A DNA stretch of 64,000 nt from Pseudomonas poae (GCF_001439785.1 NZ_JYLI01000002.1:310001-374000); one strand, 5' to 3'. Positions 53,037-62,960 are shown, counted from the stretch's first letter. The notes: a model not told the origin generated them from the sequence alone. Translations and numbers: made by a program.

Positions 53037-54842
53037 ATGCCTGACTACAAGGCCCCCTTGCGTGATATTCGCTTCGTTCGTGACGAACTGCTCGGCTATG
53101 AAGCGCACTATCAAAGCCTGCCGGCTTGCCAGGACGCTACGCCGGACATGGTTGACGCCATCCTCGAAGAAGGCGCCAAGTTCTGCGAGCAGGTGCTGGC
53201 ACCGCTGAATCGCGTGGGCGACATCGAAGGCTGCACCTGGAGCGAGTCAGGCGTTAAGACCCCGACCGGTTTCAAGGAAGCCTACAAGCAGTTCGTCGAA
53301 GGCGGCTGGCCGAGCCTGGCCCACGATGTGGAGCACGGTGGCCAAGGCCTGCCGGAATCCCTGGGCCTGGCGGTGAGCGAAATGGTCGGCGAGGCCAACT
53401 GGTCGTGGGGCATGTACCCGGGCCTGTCCCATGGTGCGATGAATACCATCTCCGAGCACGGCACTCCCGAGCAGCAAGAGGCTTACCTGACCAAGCTGGT
53501 GTCGGGCGAGTGGACCGGCACCATGTGCCTGACCGAACCGCACTGCGGCACCGACCTGGGCATGCTGCGCACCAAGGCCGAGCCTCAGGCTGACGGTTCC
53601 TACAAAGTATCGGGCACCAAGATCTTCATCTCGGCCGGTGAACACGACATGGCCGACAACATCGTCCACATCGTACTGGCCCGCCTGCCGGACGCCCCGG
53701 CTGGCACCAAAGGCATTTCGCTGTTTATCGTGCCCAAGTTCATTCCAGAGGCAGATGGCTCGATCGGCGCGCGCAACGCGGTGACCTGTGGCTCCCTGGA
53801 ACACAAGATGGGCATCCACGGCAACGCCACCTGCGTGATGAACTTCGACGCGGCCACCGGCTACTTGATCGGCCCGGCGAACAAAGGCCTGAACTGCATG
53901 TTCACCTTTATGAATACCGCTCGCCTGGGCACTGCGTTGCAAGGCCTGGCCCACGCCGAAATCGGATTCCAGGGTGGCTTGAAATACGCGCGTGATCGCC
54001 TGCAGATGCGCTCCCTCACCGGCCCGAAAGCGCCGGAAAAGGCCGCCGACCCGATCATCGTGCACCCGGACGTGCGCCGCATGCTGCTGACCATGAAAGC
54101 GTTCGCCGAAGGCAATCGCGCGATGGTGTACTTCACCGCCAAGCAAGTCGACATCGTCAAATACGGCACCGACGACGAAGCCAAAAAACAGGCTGATGGC
54201 CTGCTGGCGTTCATGACCCCGATCGCCAAGGCGTTCATGACCGAAGTCGGCTTTGAATCGGCCAACCACGGCGTGCAGATCTACGGCGGCCATGGCTTTA
54301 TCGCCGAGTGGGGCATGGAGCAGAACGTGCGCGACAGCCGCATTTCGATGCTGTACGAAGGCACCACCGGTATCCAGGCGCTGGACCTGCTCGGCCGTAA
54401 AGTGCTGATGACCCAGGGCGAAGCGCTAAAGGGCTTCACCAAGATCGTGCACAAGTTCTGCCAGGCCAACGAGGGGGTCGAGGCGGTGCAGGAGTTCGTG
54501 ACGCCGCTGGCTGCGCTGAACAAGGAGTGGGGTGAGTTGACCATGAAGGTCGGCATGGCCGCGATGAAAGACCGTGAAGAAGTCGGCGCTGCTTCGGTGG
54601 ACTACCTGATGTATTCCGGTTACGCGTGCCTGGCCTACTTCTGGGCCGACATGGCGCGAGTGGCGGCCGAAAAGCTGGCGTCCGGCACCAGTGACGAGGC
54701 GTTCTACACCGCCAAGTTGCAGACCGCGCGCTTCTACTTCCAGCGCATCCTGCCGCGTACCCGTACCCACGTGGCTACCATGCTGTCGGGCGCCAACAAC
54801 CTGATGGACATGAAAGAAGAACACTTCGGCCTGGCTTACTAA
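53037..54842 (+). CDS. Acyl-CoA dehydrogenase (FadE paralogue 1)
   Basis: FAD enzyme for the first step of beta-oxidation (601 aa). The 590-600-residue class has a C-terminal extension beyond the usual 380-residue core. It has the N-terminal YKAPLRDIRFV signature, the FAD/substrate segments GTMCLTEPHCGTDLGML and GTKIFISAGEHDMADN, and the catalytic glutamate in MLYEGTTGIQ (E441). It corresponds to PA0506 in position. The PsrA operator upstream predicts induction by fatty acids. Confidence 0.93.
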   Translation: MPDYKAPLRDIRFVRDELLGYEAHYQSLPACQDATPDMVDAILEEGAKFCEQVLAPLNRVGDIEGCTWSESGVKTPTGFKEAYKQFVEGGWPSLAHDVEHGGQGLPESLGLAVSEMVGEANWSWGMYPGLSHGAMNTISEHGTPEQQEAYLTKLVSGEWTGTMCLTEPHCGTDLGMLRTKAEPQADGSYKVSGTKIFISAGEHDMADNIVHIVLARLPDAPAGTKGISLFIVPKFIPEADGSIGARNAVTCGSLEHKMGIHGNATCVMNFDAATGYLIGPANKGLNCMFTFMNTARLGTALQGLAHAEIGFQGGLKYARDRLQMRSLTGPKAPEKAADPIIVHPDVRRMLLTMKAFAEGNRAMVYFTAKQVDIVKYGTDDEAKKQADGLLAFMTPIAKAFMTEVGFESANHGVQIYGGHGFIAEWGMEQNVRDSRISMLYEGTTGIQALDLLGRKVLMTQGEALKGFTKIVHKFCQANEGVEAVQEFVTPLAALNKEWGELTMKVGMAAMKDREEVGAASVDYLMYSGYACLAYFWADMARVAAEKLASGTSDEAFYTAKLQTARFYFQRILPRTRTHVATMLSGANNLMDMKEEHFGLAY

Positions 54843-54859
54843 GCCTTCGAAGTTTTCTG

Positions 54860-54891
54860 AAACCGCCGCCCTCAGGGGCGGCGGTTTTTTT
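54860..54891 (+). terminator. Intrinsic terminator after FadE paralogue 1
   Basis: AACCGCCGCC / GGCGGCGGTT stem with loop CTCAGG and seven T. Confidence 0.94.
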
Positions 54892-55073
54892 GTGGGAGCA
54901 AGCCTCTTCCCGCATTCAATTGATGTTGAATACAAAAAAACGGTGTCACGCTCAGGGATTGCGGCCGCCTGCCGTTAAAGTGATGGCGATTTGATGCATG
55001 CTCCGCAGAATATGTTTAACTGTCGCCGCCGTGTCTCGATGCCATCCTCCATTTGCGGGTCGGAGTTCAACCC

Positions 55074-56363
55074 TTGTCACGCGTGTCCGCAGTGCGCTTC
55101 AGTCATTTCCTGCCTTCATTGCTGCTCTTGCTGGCGGGGCTTTCGGCTGCGTACCTGAAGGACCTCAACGTGTTCTTCACCTCACTGTTCAACGTACTGC
55201 CAACCCTGGTGCTGCTGCTGGGCGGTGCGTACTGCGCGGTCTATCGCCGTCAGCGCGAGCTGTTCCTGATGATCACCGTGTACATCGTGTATTTCCTGCT
55301 CGACACCCAGACCGACTTCTACCGCGATAACGGCCGCGTGCGCGCAGATGCGGCGGTGGTTTTTCACCTGTGTTGCCTGTTGCTGCCGTTGCTGTTCAGC
55401 GTCTACGCGCTTTGGCAGGAAAAGACCCACCTGTTCCGCGATTTCATCGCACGCTGCGCGGTGTTGCTGGCGCTGGGCAGCGTAGCGCTGGCCGTTGAGC
55501 AGCGTTATCCCGAGGGGCTGCTGGACTGGCTGGCGGAGATTCGCTGGCCGATGCTGCATGGCAGTTGGATGAGCCTGATTCAGCTGTCGTACCCGATGTT
55601 CCTGGTGGGGTTCGTCACCCTGGCCGCCCAGTACTGGTATCAGCCGCGCCCTTTGCATGCGGCGCAGGTGGTGGGGTTGCTGGGCCTGTTCTGGATGCTG
55701 CCGCAAACGTTCATCCTGCCGTTTACCCTGAACATCATGTGCAGCCAGGTGATGCTGATGATCGCGGCCGGCGTTGCGCATGAGGCTTATCAAATGGCGT
55801 TTCGCGATGAGCTGACCGGCTTGCCGGGGCGCCGCGCGCTGAACGAGCGCATGCAGCGCCTGGGGCGCAACTATGTGTTGGCAATGACCGACGTCGACCA
55901 CTTCAAGCGCTTCAACGACACCCACGGCCACGATGTGGGCGACCAGGTGCTGCGCCTGGTGGCGAGCAAGCTGTCAAAGGTCAACGGCGGCGGGCGTGCC
56001 TATCGCTACGGCGGGGAAGAATTCGCCGTGGTGTTTGCCGGCAAGACGCTGGACGAGTGCATGCCGCACCTGGAGGAAATTCGCGAGATCGTCGCCCATT
56101 ACGACATCAAGTTGCGCAACCCGGATCGGCCCAACGACGATCAACAAGGCCGCCAGCGTCGTGCTGACAGCGGCGCGTCGAGTGTATCGGTGACCGTCAG
56201 CATTGGCGTGGCCGAACGCCAGGCCGAGCAGCGCACGCCCGAAGAAGTGCTCAAGTCCGCCGATCAGGCGCTGTACGCGGCCAAGGGCGCGGGACGTAAC
56301 TGCGTGGTGGCGGCCGGGCAGAACCGGCGCGGCGCGGTACGCATGGAGCGCGCTGCGGGTTGA
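55074..56363 (+). CDS. Diguanylate cyclase with N-terminal membrane domain
   Basis: GGDEF protein (429 aa). About seven membrane helices fill residues 1-235 (FLPSLLLLLAGLSAAYL; VLPTLVLLLGGAYCAVY). The C-terminal GGDEF domain has DELTGLPGRRALNERM, TDVDHFKRFNDTHGHDVGD and the active site YGGEEF, so it should make cyclic di-GMP. The RxxD inhibitory site is missing: the matching place reads NGGG. A TTG start at 55074 is supported by GGAG 8 bases upstream; the frame has no early ATG. It sits between two paralogues that are adjacent in P. aeruginosa. Confidence 0.87.
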   Translation: MSRVSAVRFSHFLPSLLLLLAGLSAAYLKDLNVFFTSLFNVLPTLVLLLGGAYCAVYRRQRELFLMITVYIVYFLLDTQTDFYRDNGRVRADAAVVFHLCCLLLPLLFSVYALWQEKTHLFRDFIARCAVLLALGSVALAVEQRYPEGLLDWLAEIRWPMLHGSWMSLIQLSYPMFLVGFVTLAAQYWYQPRPLHAAQVVGLLGLFWMLPQTFILPFTLNIMCSQVMLMIAAGVAHEAYQMAFRDELTGLPGRRALNERMQRLGRNYVLAMTDVDHFKRFNDTHGHDVGDQVLRLVASKLSKVNGGGRAYRYGGEEFAVVFAGKTLDECMPHLEEIREIVAHYDIKLRNPDRPNDDQQGRQRRADSGASSVSVTVSIGVAERQAEQRTPEEVLKSADQALYAAKGAGRNCVVAAGQNRRGAVRMERAAG

Positions 56364-56453
56364 GTGATGGTGCTGTATTCAGCGGCGCTACAGTGATTGT
56401 TCGCGGCAGCGGCCAGCAGTAGGTTGAAACCATCTGCTGCCGGAGAAACTGTC

Positions 56454-58223
56454 ATGCCTGAATACAAAGCTCCCCTGCGCGACATGCGCTTTCTGATCAA
56501 CAACGTGTTTGATTTCCACGGCCACTACGCCGCTCTGGGTGCAACCGACGCCAGCCCGGACATGGTCAACGCGATCCTCGAAGAAGGCGCGAAATTCTGC
56601 GAAAACGTACTCGCGTCGCTCAACCGCAGCGGCGATGAAGAAGGCTGCCATTTCGACAACGGGGTGGTCACCACGCCCAAGGGGTTCAAGGACGCCTTCG
56701 CCCAGTACGTGGAAGGCGGCTGGCATGGCCTGGCGGCTGACCCGGCCTACGGCGGCCAGGGCCTGCCGCAGTCACTGGGCCTAGTGCTGAGCGAGATGAT
56801 CGGTTCCAGCAACACGTCCTGGGGCATGTACCCCGGCCTTACCCACGGCGCGATGTCGGCGATCCACGCCCACGGTACCGAGGAACAGAAAGCCACGTTC
56901 CTGAGCAAACTCACCGCCGGCGAGTGGACGGGCACCATGTGCCTCACCGAAGCCCATTGCGGCACTGACCTGGGCCTGATCAAGACCCGCGCCGTGCCCC
57001 AGGCCGATGGCAGCTATGCGGTCAGCGGCAGCAAGATCTTCATCTCGGCCGGCGAGCACGACCTGAGCGCCAATATCATCCACCTGGTGCTGGCCAAGTT
57101 GCCGGATGCGCCGGCGGGCACCAAGGGGATCTCGTTGTTTATCGTGCCCAAGTTCCACGCCGACTCGGGCGAGCGCAACGCGGTGCATTGCGGGTCCATC
57201 GAACACAAGATGGGTATCAAGGCGTCCGCGACGTGTGTGCTGAATTTCGAGGGTGCCAAGGGTTTTTTGATCGGCGAGGCGAACAAGGGCCTCAACTGCA
57301 TGTTCACCATGATGAACCACGCGCGGCTGGGCACCGGGATGCAGGGGCTGTGCAATGGCGAGACGAGCTTCCAGGGGGCGGTGAGATACGCCAACGACCG
57401 CCTGCAAATGCGCTCGCTGACCGGCGCCAAGGCACCAGACAAAGCCGCCGACCCGATCATCGTGCACGCCGATGTGCGGCGCATGCTGCTGACCATGAAG
57501 GCCTTCAATGAGGGCAACCGCGCGCTGACCTACTTCACCGCGCAGTTGATCGACACGGCGCACCTGAGCAGCGACGCCGCGGCGCGCCAGGAAGCCGACG
57601 ACCTGCTGGCGTTCCTCACGCCGATCTGCAAGGCCTTCATGACCGACACGGGGCTTGAGGTAACCAACCACGGCATGCAGGTATTTGGCGGGCATGGCTA
57701 TATCCGCGAATGGGGCATGGAGCAGTTGGCGCGTGATGCGCGGATTGCACCGATTTATGAAGGCACCAATGGCATCCAGGCCCTCGACCTGCTGGGCCGC
57801 AAGGTGCTGGGTAGCCAGGGCAAGTTGCTGCGCGGGTTTACTAAAATTGTGCATAAGTTCTGTGGGGCGAACGCCGAGCATGCGCAGCTCAAAGCGCAGG
57901 TGGCGCAGCTCAATCAACTGAACCAGGAGTGGGGCGAGTTGACGAGCAGCGTGGGGATGGCGGCGATGAAGAACCCGGACGAAGTGGGTGCGGCGGCGGT
58001 GGATTACCTGATGTACAGCGGTTACATCATCCTCGCCTACCTGTGGTTGCGCATGGCGATTGCCGCGCAGGCGCAGGATGATGCGGAGTTTGCCCAGGCC
58101 AAGCTGGCGACGTGCGACTTTTACTTCAAGCGGTTGCTGCCGCGTACGGGCATGCACCGGGCGGCGGTCGAGGCGGGCAGTGACTGCCTGATGAGTTTGC
58201 CGGCGAATGGGTTTGCGCTGTAA
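56454..58223 (+). CDS. Acyl-CoA dehydrogenase (FadE paralogue 2)
   Basis: 589-residue acyl-CoA dehydrogenase, PA0507-like. It starts YKAPLRDMRFL, has GTMCLTEAHCGTDLGLIKTR, GSKIFISAGEHDLSAN and the catalytic YEGTNGIQ (E436). It is slightly shorter than its neighbours because of small deletions at the C-terminal end. The start ATG at 56454 follows CGGAGAAA. No PsrA-like dyad was seen upstream, so its control may differ from paralogue 1. Confidence 0.92.
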   Translation: MPEYKAPLRDMRFLINNVFDFHGHYAALGATDASPDMVNAILEEGAKFCENVLASLNRSGDEEGCHFDNGVVTTPKGFKDAFAQYVEGGWHGLAADPAYGGQGLPQSLGLVLSEMIGSSNTSWGMYPGLTHGAMSAIHAHGTEEQKATFLSKLTAGEWTGTMCLTEAHCGTDLGLIKTRAVPQADGSYAVSGSKIFISAGEHDLSANIIHLVLAKLPDAPAGTKGISLFIVPKFHADSGERNAVHCGSIEHKMGIKASATCVLNFEGAKGFLIGEANKGLNCMFTMMNHARLGTGMQGLCNGETSFQGAVRYANDRLQMRSLTGAKAPDKAADPIIVHADVRRMLLTMKAFNEGNRALTYFTAQLIDTAHLSSDAAARQEADDLLAFLTPICKAFMTDTGLEVTNHGMQVFGGHGYIREWGMEQLARDARIAPIYEGTNGIQALDLLGRKVLGSQGKLLRGFTKIVHKFCGANAEHAQLKAQVAQLNQLNQEWGELTSSVGMAAMKNPDEVGAAAVDYLMYSGYIILAYLWLRMAIAAQAQDDAEFAQAKLATCDFYFKRLLPRTGMHRAAVEAGSDCLMSLPANGFAL

Positions 58224-58225
58224 CT

Positions 58226-58257
58226 GTAGGGGAGGGGGGCAAGCCCCCTCTCACATT
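58226..58257. repeat. Single degenerate REP
   Basis: TAGGGGAGGGGGGCAAGCCCCCTCTCACATT just after FadE paralogue 2; hairpin GGGGGC/GCCCCC. Confidence 0.5.
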
Positions 58258-58387
58258 GATTGGGTGTGACTTTTAAATACTTGGTAGTCACGAACTGACG
58301 CTATGTGTCTGAAAAGTTGTTCGGTTACACTTGGAGCCTGTAAAACCGATCCCATTGAATCACTTTTACGTTCTCACGAGGTTTGCC

Positions 58388-60166
58388 ATGGCTGATTACA
58401 AAGCGCCGCTGCGTGATATGCGCTTCGTCCTCAACGAAGTGTTTGAGGTCGCCACCACCTGGGCCCAATTGCCGGCATTGGCAGACAGCGTCGACGCCGA
58501 AACCGTCGAGGCGATCCTCGAGGAAGCCGGCAAAGTCACCGCCAAATCCATCGCCCCGATCAGCCGTGGCGGCGATGAACAAGGGTGTCGCTGGGACGAC
58601 ACCGCCGTGTTTACCCCGGACGGTTATCCACAGGCCTACAAAACCTACGCCGAAGGCGGCTGGGTGGGCGTGGGCGGCGATCCTGCCTTTGGTGGCATGG
58701 GCATGCCCAAAGCGGTATCGGCTCAGGTTGAAGAAATGATCAACTCGGCCAGCCTGGCGTTTGGCCTGTACCCGATGCTGACCTCCGGCGCCTGCGTGTC
58801 GATCGCCACCCATGCCACCGAAGCGCTCAAGGCCACTTATCTGCCGAAGATGTATTCCGGTGAGTGGGCCGGCTCCATGTGCCTGACCGAGGCCCATGCC
58901 GGCACCGACCTGGGCATTATCCGCACCAAGGCCGAACCGCAGGCGGATGGTTCGTACACCCTCAGTGGCACCAAGATCTTCATCACCGGTGGCGAACACG
59001 ACCTCACTGAAAACATCATCCACCTGGTGCTGGCCAAGCTGCCTGATGCGCCAGCCGGGCCCAAGGGCATTTCGCTGTTCCTGGTGCCCAAGTTCATGGT
59101 CAATGCCGACGGCAGCCTGGGCGCGCGTAATCTGGTGAGCTGCGGCTCCATCGAACACAAGATGGGGATCCAGGCGTCCGCCACCTGCGTGATGAATTTC
59201 GACGGGGCCGTGGGGTTCCTGGTGGGCGAGCCCAACCGTGGTCTCGCGGCGATGTTCACCATGATGAACTACGAGCGTCTGGGCGTGGGTATCCAGGGCC
59301 TGGCGTCCGGTGAGCGCTCTTATCAGAACGCGATTGAATACGCACGCGACCGCCTGCAAAGCCGCTCGCCAGTCGGGGTCCAGGCCAAAGACAAAGTGGC
59401 CGACCCGATCATCGTGCACCCTGACGTGCGTCGCATGCTGCTGACCATGAAGGCGTCAAACGAAGGCGGTCGCGCGTTTTCCACGTATGTTGCGACGCAG
59501 CTGGACATCGCCAAGTTCAGCGAAGACGCTGCCGCGCGTGAGCGTGCGGACAACCTGGTGGCGTTGCTGACGCCAGTGTCGAAGGCCTTCCTCAGCGACC
59601 TGGGCCTGGAAACCACTGTGCTGGGCCAGCAGGTGTTTGGCGGCCATGGTTACATTCGCGAGTGGGGCCAGGAGCAACTGGTGCGTGATGTGCGCATCAC
59701 CCAGATCTACGAAGGCACCAACGGCATCCAGGCGCTTGACCTGGTGGGGCGCAAGATCGTCGGCAGTAACGGCGCGTTCTACACACTGTTCGCCGATGAG
59801 GTGCGCGAGTTCATCGCCACCGCCGGCACCGAACTGGGCGAGTTCACCCGTCCGCTCGGCAAGGCAGTGGATAACCTCGATGAGCTGACCGCCTGGGTGT
59901 TGGATCGCGCCAAGACCAACCCGAACGAAGTCGGTGCGGCGTCGGTGGAGTATCTGCACGCCTTTGGCTACATGGCCTACGCCTATATGTGGGCACGCAT
60001 GGCCAAGGCAGCGTGGGGCAAACAGGCGCAGGAAGACTTTTATGCCAGCAAGCTGGGCACTGCGCGCTTCTACTTTGCGCGCCTGTTGCCGCGTATTCAT
60101 TCGCTGAGTGCGTCGGTCAAAGCCGGTAGTGAATCATTGTTTTTGCTGGATGAAGCCCTGTTCTAA
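58388..60166 (+). CDS. Acyl-CoA dehydrogenase (FadE paralogue 3)
   Basis: 592-residue acyl-CoA dehydrogenase, PA0508-like. It has YKAPLRDMRFVLNEVFE, the conserved GSMCLTEAHAGTDLGIIRTK (Ala where the others have Cys), GTKIFITGGEHDLTEN (Thr where the others have Ser), and catalytic YEGTNGIQ (E442). These shared changes set it apart from paralogues 1 and 2, and probably reflect different acyl chain preference. GAGG lies 7 bases before the ATG at 58388. One perfect DnaA-box word (58624-58632) is also present, isolated. Confidence 0.92.
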   Translation: MADYKAPLRDMRFVLNEVFEVATTWAQLPALADSVDAETVEAILEEAGKVTAKSIAPISRGGDEQGCRWDDTAVFTPDGYPQAYKTYAEGGWVGVGGDPAFGGMGMPKAVSAQVEEMINSASLAFGLYPMLTSGACVSIATHATEALKATYLPKMYSGEWAGSMCLTEAHAGTDLGIIRTKAEPQADGSYTLSGTKIFITGGEHDLTENIIHLVLAKLPDAPAGPKGISLFLVPKFMVNADGSLGARNLVSCGSIEHKMGIQASATCVMNFDGAVGFLVGEPNRGLAAMFTMMNYERLGVGIQGLASGERSYQNAIEYARDRLQSRSPVGVQAKDKVADPIIVHPDVRRMLLTMKASNEGGRAFSTYVATQLDIAKFSEDAAARERADNLVALLTPVSKAFLSDLGLETTVLGQQVFGGHGYIREWGQEQLVRDVRITQIYEGTNGIQALDLVGRKIVGSNGAFYTLFADEVREFIATAGTELGEFTRPLGKAVDNLDELTAWVLDRAKTNPNEVGAASVEYLHAFGYMAYAYMWARMAKAAWGKQAQEDFYASKLGTARFYFARLLPRIHSLSASVKAGSESLFLLDEALF

Positions 60167-60502
60167 AGGCTTTGAAGGGCGTGTAAGCATTCTCTTACAT
60201 GACGTACTGCTATTCGTCCTCTATCGCCAAATTGGATCCATCGATAATCTACTTCACATGGACGTCGCGCAGGAAGCGCAAAGCAACAACATGGACACGT
60301 AGGATTCTGCCAGGATGGCGGAGTGAAATGGATGTCAGGGAAACAGTCTGCAAAGCCCCGCTTCGGCGGGGTTTTCTTTTGCCTGCGAAAAAGTCAGGCA
60401 GGTTCCAACGATGGCGCAATGCCAGAAACCACTGAACCCTCGCGGACGCCCAAGGTCGATTAGCTACACGGCTCACACGAGCCGATTTTCTGGAGCTGAC
60501 CC
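60167..60502. other. Gap between FadE paralogue 3 and yqaE-like gene
   Basis: No gene seen in 336 bp. It holds an intrinsic terminator (60351-60380) and a small dyad CGGCTC-ACAC-GAGCCG (60469-60484) just upstream of the ribosome site of the next gene. Confidence 0.55.
60351..60380 (+). terminator. Intrinsic terminator
   Basis: AAAGCCCCGCTTCGGCGGGGTTTTCTTTT: stem CCCCGC/GCGGGG, tetraloop TTCG, T-rich tail. Confidence 0.92.
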
Positions 60503-60661
60503 ATGGACATCATTCGCATCATCATCGCCATTCTGCTGCCGCCACTGGGTGTGTTCCTGCAAGTAGGTTTCGGCGGCGCGTTCTGGCTGAACATCCTGTT
60601 GACCCTGTGCGGTTACTTCCCCGGCATCATCCATGCGGTGTACATCATCGCCAAGCGTTGA
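60503..60661 (+). CDS. YqaE/Pmp3 family small membrane protein
   Basis: 52-residue hydrophobic protein with the whole Pmp3 pattern: MDIIRIIIAILLPPLGVFLQ, then GFGGAFWLNILLTLCGYFPG and IIHAVYIIAKR. Two membrane helices are joined at the PPLGV and CGYFPGIIHA motifs. The family is linked to membrane potential and salt/cold stress. GGAG lies 8 bases before the ATG. The CGGCTC/GAGCCG dyad 19 bases upstream may be a 5' leader element. Confidence 0.92.
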   Translation: MDIIRIIIAILLPPLGVFLQVGFGGAFWLNILLTLCGYFPGIIHAVYIIAKR

Positions 60662-60689
60662 GGTCTGCGCTATTGCGCCGAATATCAAA

Positions 60690-60780
60690 TGTGGGAGGGT
60701 GCTTGCTCCCGATGGCAGTGGAGCAGTCACTGATATGTTGACTGAAACACCGCTGTCGGGGGCAAGCCCCCTCCCACATT
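60690..60780. repeat. REPIN between yqaE-like gene and pqqE
   Basis: Inverted REP pair (GTGGGAGGGTGCTTGCTCCC at 60691; GCAAGCCCCCTCCCAC near 60778) between convergent genes. Its spacer resembles those of the REPINs at 9.5 and 48.9 kb. Confidence 0.85.
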
Positions 60781-60801
60781 TTTAGACCTCCTGAAGTTCC
60801 C

Positions 60802-61953
60802 TCAGCCTTTTGCGATCAGCCGTGAATTGCGTTCATTGCGAAACGCCAGTTGTTCGATGGTCTGAGTAGCGTGCTCGGCCTCTTCGCGTGCTTGCAGGAT
60901 GATGCCGTGGTGCTCGGACTTGCTGCACACAGGGTCGGCATTGCTGGCATCGCCCGTGAGCATGAACGCCTGACAGCGGCAGCCGCCGAAGTCCTTTTCC
61001 TTTTCGTCGCATGAACGGCACGGCTCGGGCATCCAGTCATAGCCGCGAAAACGATTGAAGCCGAACGAGTCATACCAGATGTGCTGCATGCTGTGGTCCC
61101 GCACATTGGGGAACTGCACCGGCATTTGCCTCGCGCCATGGCAGGGCAGGGCAGTGCCGTCCGGTGTGACGGTCAGGAAGATGCTGCCCCAGCCGTTCAT
61201 GCAGGCCTTGGGTCGCTCCTCGTAATAATCCGGCGTCACAAAGATCAGCTTGCAGGGATGGCCCTCGGCTTCGAGCTTGGCGCGGTATTCATTGGTGATG
61301 CGCTCGGCGCGCACCAGTTGCTCTCGGGTCGGCAGCAGTCCCACCCGATTGAGCTGCGCCCAGCCATAGAACTGGCAGGTGGCAAGCTCGACAAAGTCCG
61401 CCTCCAGCGCAATGCACAGTTCGATGATGCGGTCGATCTTGTCGATGTTGTGCCGATGGGTGACGAAGTTCAGCACCATCGGATAACCGTGAGCTTTTAC
61501 GGCGCGGGCCATTTCCAGTTTCTGCGCGAACGCTTTTTTTGAGCCGGCCAGCAGGTTGTTCACCTGCTCGTCGCTGGCCTGGAAGCTGATCTGGATATGG
61601 TCGAGGCCGGCTTTCTTGAAGTCGCTGATCTTCTGTTCGGTGAGGCCGATGCCGGAGGTGATCAGGTTGGTGTAGAACCCGAGTTTGCGCGCCTCGCCGA
61701 TCAGTTCGGCAAGGTCTTGGCGCACCAGCGGTTCACCGCCGGAAAATCCCAGCTGAGCAGCACCCATCTCGCGCGCCTCGCGAAATACCTTTATCCACTG
61801 CTCCGTGGTCAGCTCCGTGCCCTGCTCGGCAAAATCCAGTGGATTAGAGCAGTAAGGACACTGCAGCGGGCAGCGGTAGGTCAGTTCGGCGAGCAGCCAT
61901 AGCGGCAGGCCGACAGGCGGTTTTTCAGGCAAGTTCGATCCAGTGCTCAGCAC
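60802..61953 (-). CDS. pqqE: PQQ radical-SAM peptide cyclase PqqE
   Basis: Radical-SAM enzyme (383 aa) that joins the glutamate and tyrosine side chains of PqqA by a C-C bond, the first step to PQQ. The SAM-cluster cysteines are in [13 protein letters not shown] (C28, C32, C35). The SPASM auxiliary cluster ligands are at the C-terminus ([20 protein letters not shown]). It starts at GTG 61953, with GGAGG 6 bases upstream, and overlaps the 3' end of pqqD by 29 bases; these two act together. Confidence 0.95.
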   Translation of the reverse strand: MLSTGSNLPEKPPVGLPLWLLAELTYRCPLQCPYCSNPLDFAEQGTELTTEQWIKVFREAREMGAAQLGFSGGEPLVRQDLAELIGEARKLGFYTNLITSGIGLTEQKISDFKKAGLDHIQISFQASDEQVNNLLAGSKKAFAQKLEMARAVKAHGYPMVLNFVTHRHNIDKIDRIIELCIALEADFVELATCQFYGWAQLNRVGLLPTREQLVRAERITNEYRAKLEAEGHPCKLIFVTPDYYEERPKACMNGWGSIFLTVTPDGTALPCHGARQMPVQFPNVRDHSMQHIWYDSFGFNRFRGYDWMPEPCRSCDEKEKDFGGCRCQAFMLTGDASNADPVCSKSEHHGIILQAREEAEHATQTIEQLAFRNERNSRLIAKG

Positions 61954-62200
61954 GGGCGACCTCCATGAATTGCTCGACGTCTTCACCGAGTTCAGGCACG
62001 CCGGGAAATTGCTGGTCGAGCTCGGCGATGATGGTCGCCACGTCGCGCTCGCCATCAATCAAGCCGCCAATCAGTGCGGCGCTCTCGTTGAGCTTGATCA
62101 TGCCCTCCGGGTACAGCAGCACATGGCCTTTTTGCGCAGGCTCGTACTGGTAGCGATAGCCCTGGCGCCACACGGGTTTTCTGCTGCGATCAAAGCTCAT
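61925..62200 (-). CDS. pqqD: PqqA-binding chaperone PqqD
   Basis: RiPP recognition element protein (91 aa) that binds PqqA and presents it to PqqE. It has the family core [23 protein letters not shown] [40 protein letters not shown] and [18 protein letters not shown]. Its start overlaps the pqqC stop (ATGA). Confidence 0.94.
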   Translation of the reverse strand: MSFDRSRKPVWRQGYRYQYEPAQKGHVLLYPEGMIKLNESAALIGGLIDGERDVATIIAELDQQFPGVPELGEDVEQFMEVARAEHWIELA

Positions 62201-62949
62201 AGGGTGATCCCTTTATGCCAGACCCGCTGCTCGGTCACGCTGTGATACGGCGGGCGTTTGAGTTCGTAAGCCATGCTCATGGCGTCGAGCATGCTCCACA
62301 GAATGTCCAGTTTGAATTGCAGGATTTCCAGCATGCGGTCCTGGCCTTCGCGGGTGGTGTAGTGCTCAAGCGTGATCGCCAGGCCGTGCTCCACGTCGCG
62401 GCGCGCCTGGCCGAGACGGGTCCGGAAATACTCATAGCCAGCCGGGTCGATCCACGGGTAATGCTGGGGCCAGCTGTCGAGCCGCGACTGATGAATTTGC
62501 GGTGCGAACAGCTCGGTCAGCGAGCTGCTGGCGGCTTCCTGCCAACTGGCGCGGCGGGCGAAGTTGACGTAGGCGTCCACTGCGAAGCGCACGCCGGGCA
62601 GCACCAGTTCCTGGGAGCGCAACTGGTCGGGGTCCAGGCCCACGGCCTGGCCCAGGCGCAGCCAGGCTTCGATACCGCCATCTTCACCCGGCGCACCGTC
62701 ATGGTCGAGCAGGCGCTGGATCCACTCACGGCGGATTTCGCGGTCGGGGCAGTTGGCCAGGATCGCGGCGTCTTTCAGGGGGATATTCACCTGATAGTAG
62801 AAGCGGTTGGCGACCCAACCCTGGATTTGCTCGCGGCTGGCGCGGCCTTCATACATCGCCACGTGGTACGGGTGATGGATATGGTAGAAGGCACCCTTGG
62901 CGCGCAGGGCTGCTTCGAATTCGGCGGTGGTCAGGGCCGTATCAGTCAT
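62197..62949 (-). CDS. pqqC: Pyrroloquinoline-quinone synthase PqqC
   Basis: Cofactor-free oxidase (250 aa) for the last PQQ step: ring closure and eight-electron oxidation. It has [32 protein letters not shown] with active-site histidine, tyrosine and arginine residues, and a later [16 protein letters not shown] and [12 protein letters not shown]. It lies 11 bases after pqqB and overlaps pqqD by four bases. Confidence 0.95.
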   Translation of the reverse strand: MTDTALTTAEFEAALRAKGAFYHIHHPYHVAMYEGRASREQIQGWVANRFYYQVNIPLKDAAILANCPDREIRREWIQRLLDHDGAPGEDGGIEAWLRLGQAVGLDPDQLRSQELVLPGVRFAVDAYVNFARRASWQEAASSSLTELFAPQIHQSRLDSWPQHYPWIDPAGYEYFRTRLGQARRDVEHGLAITLEHYTTREGQDRMLEILQFKLDILWSMLDAMSMAYELKRPPYHSVTEQRVWHKGITL

Positions 62950-62960
62950 TTCGGTCGCTC

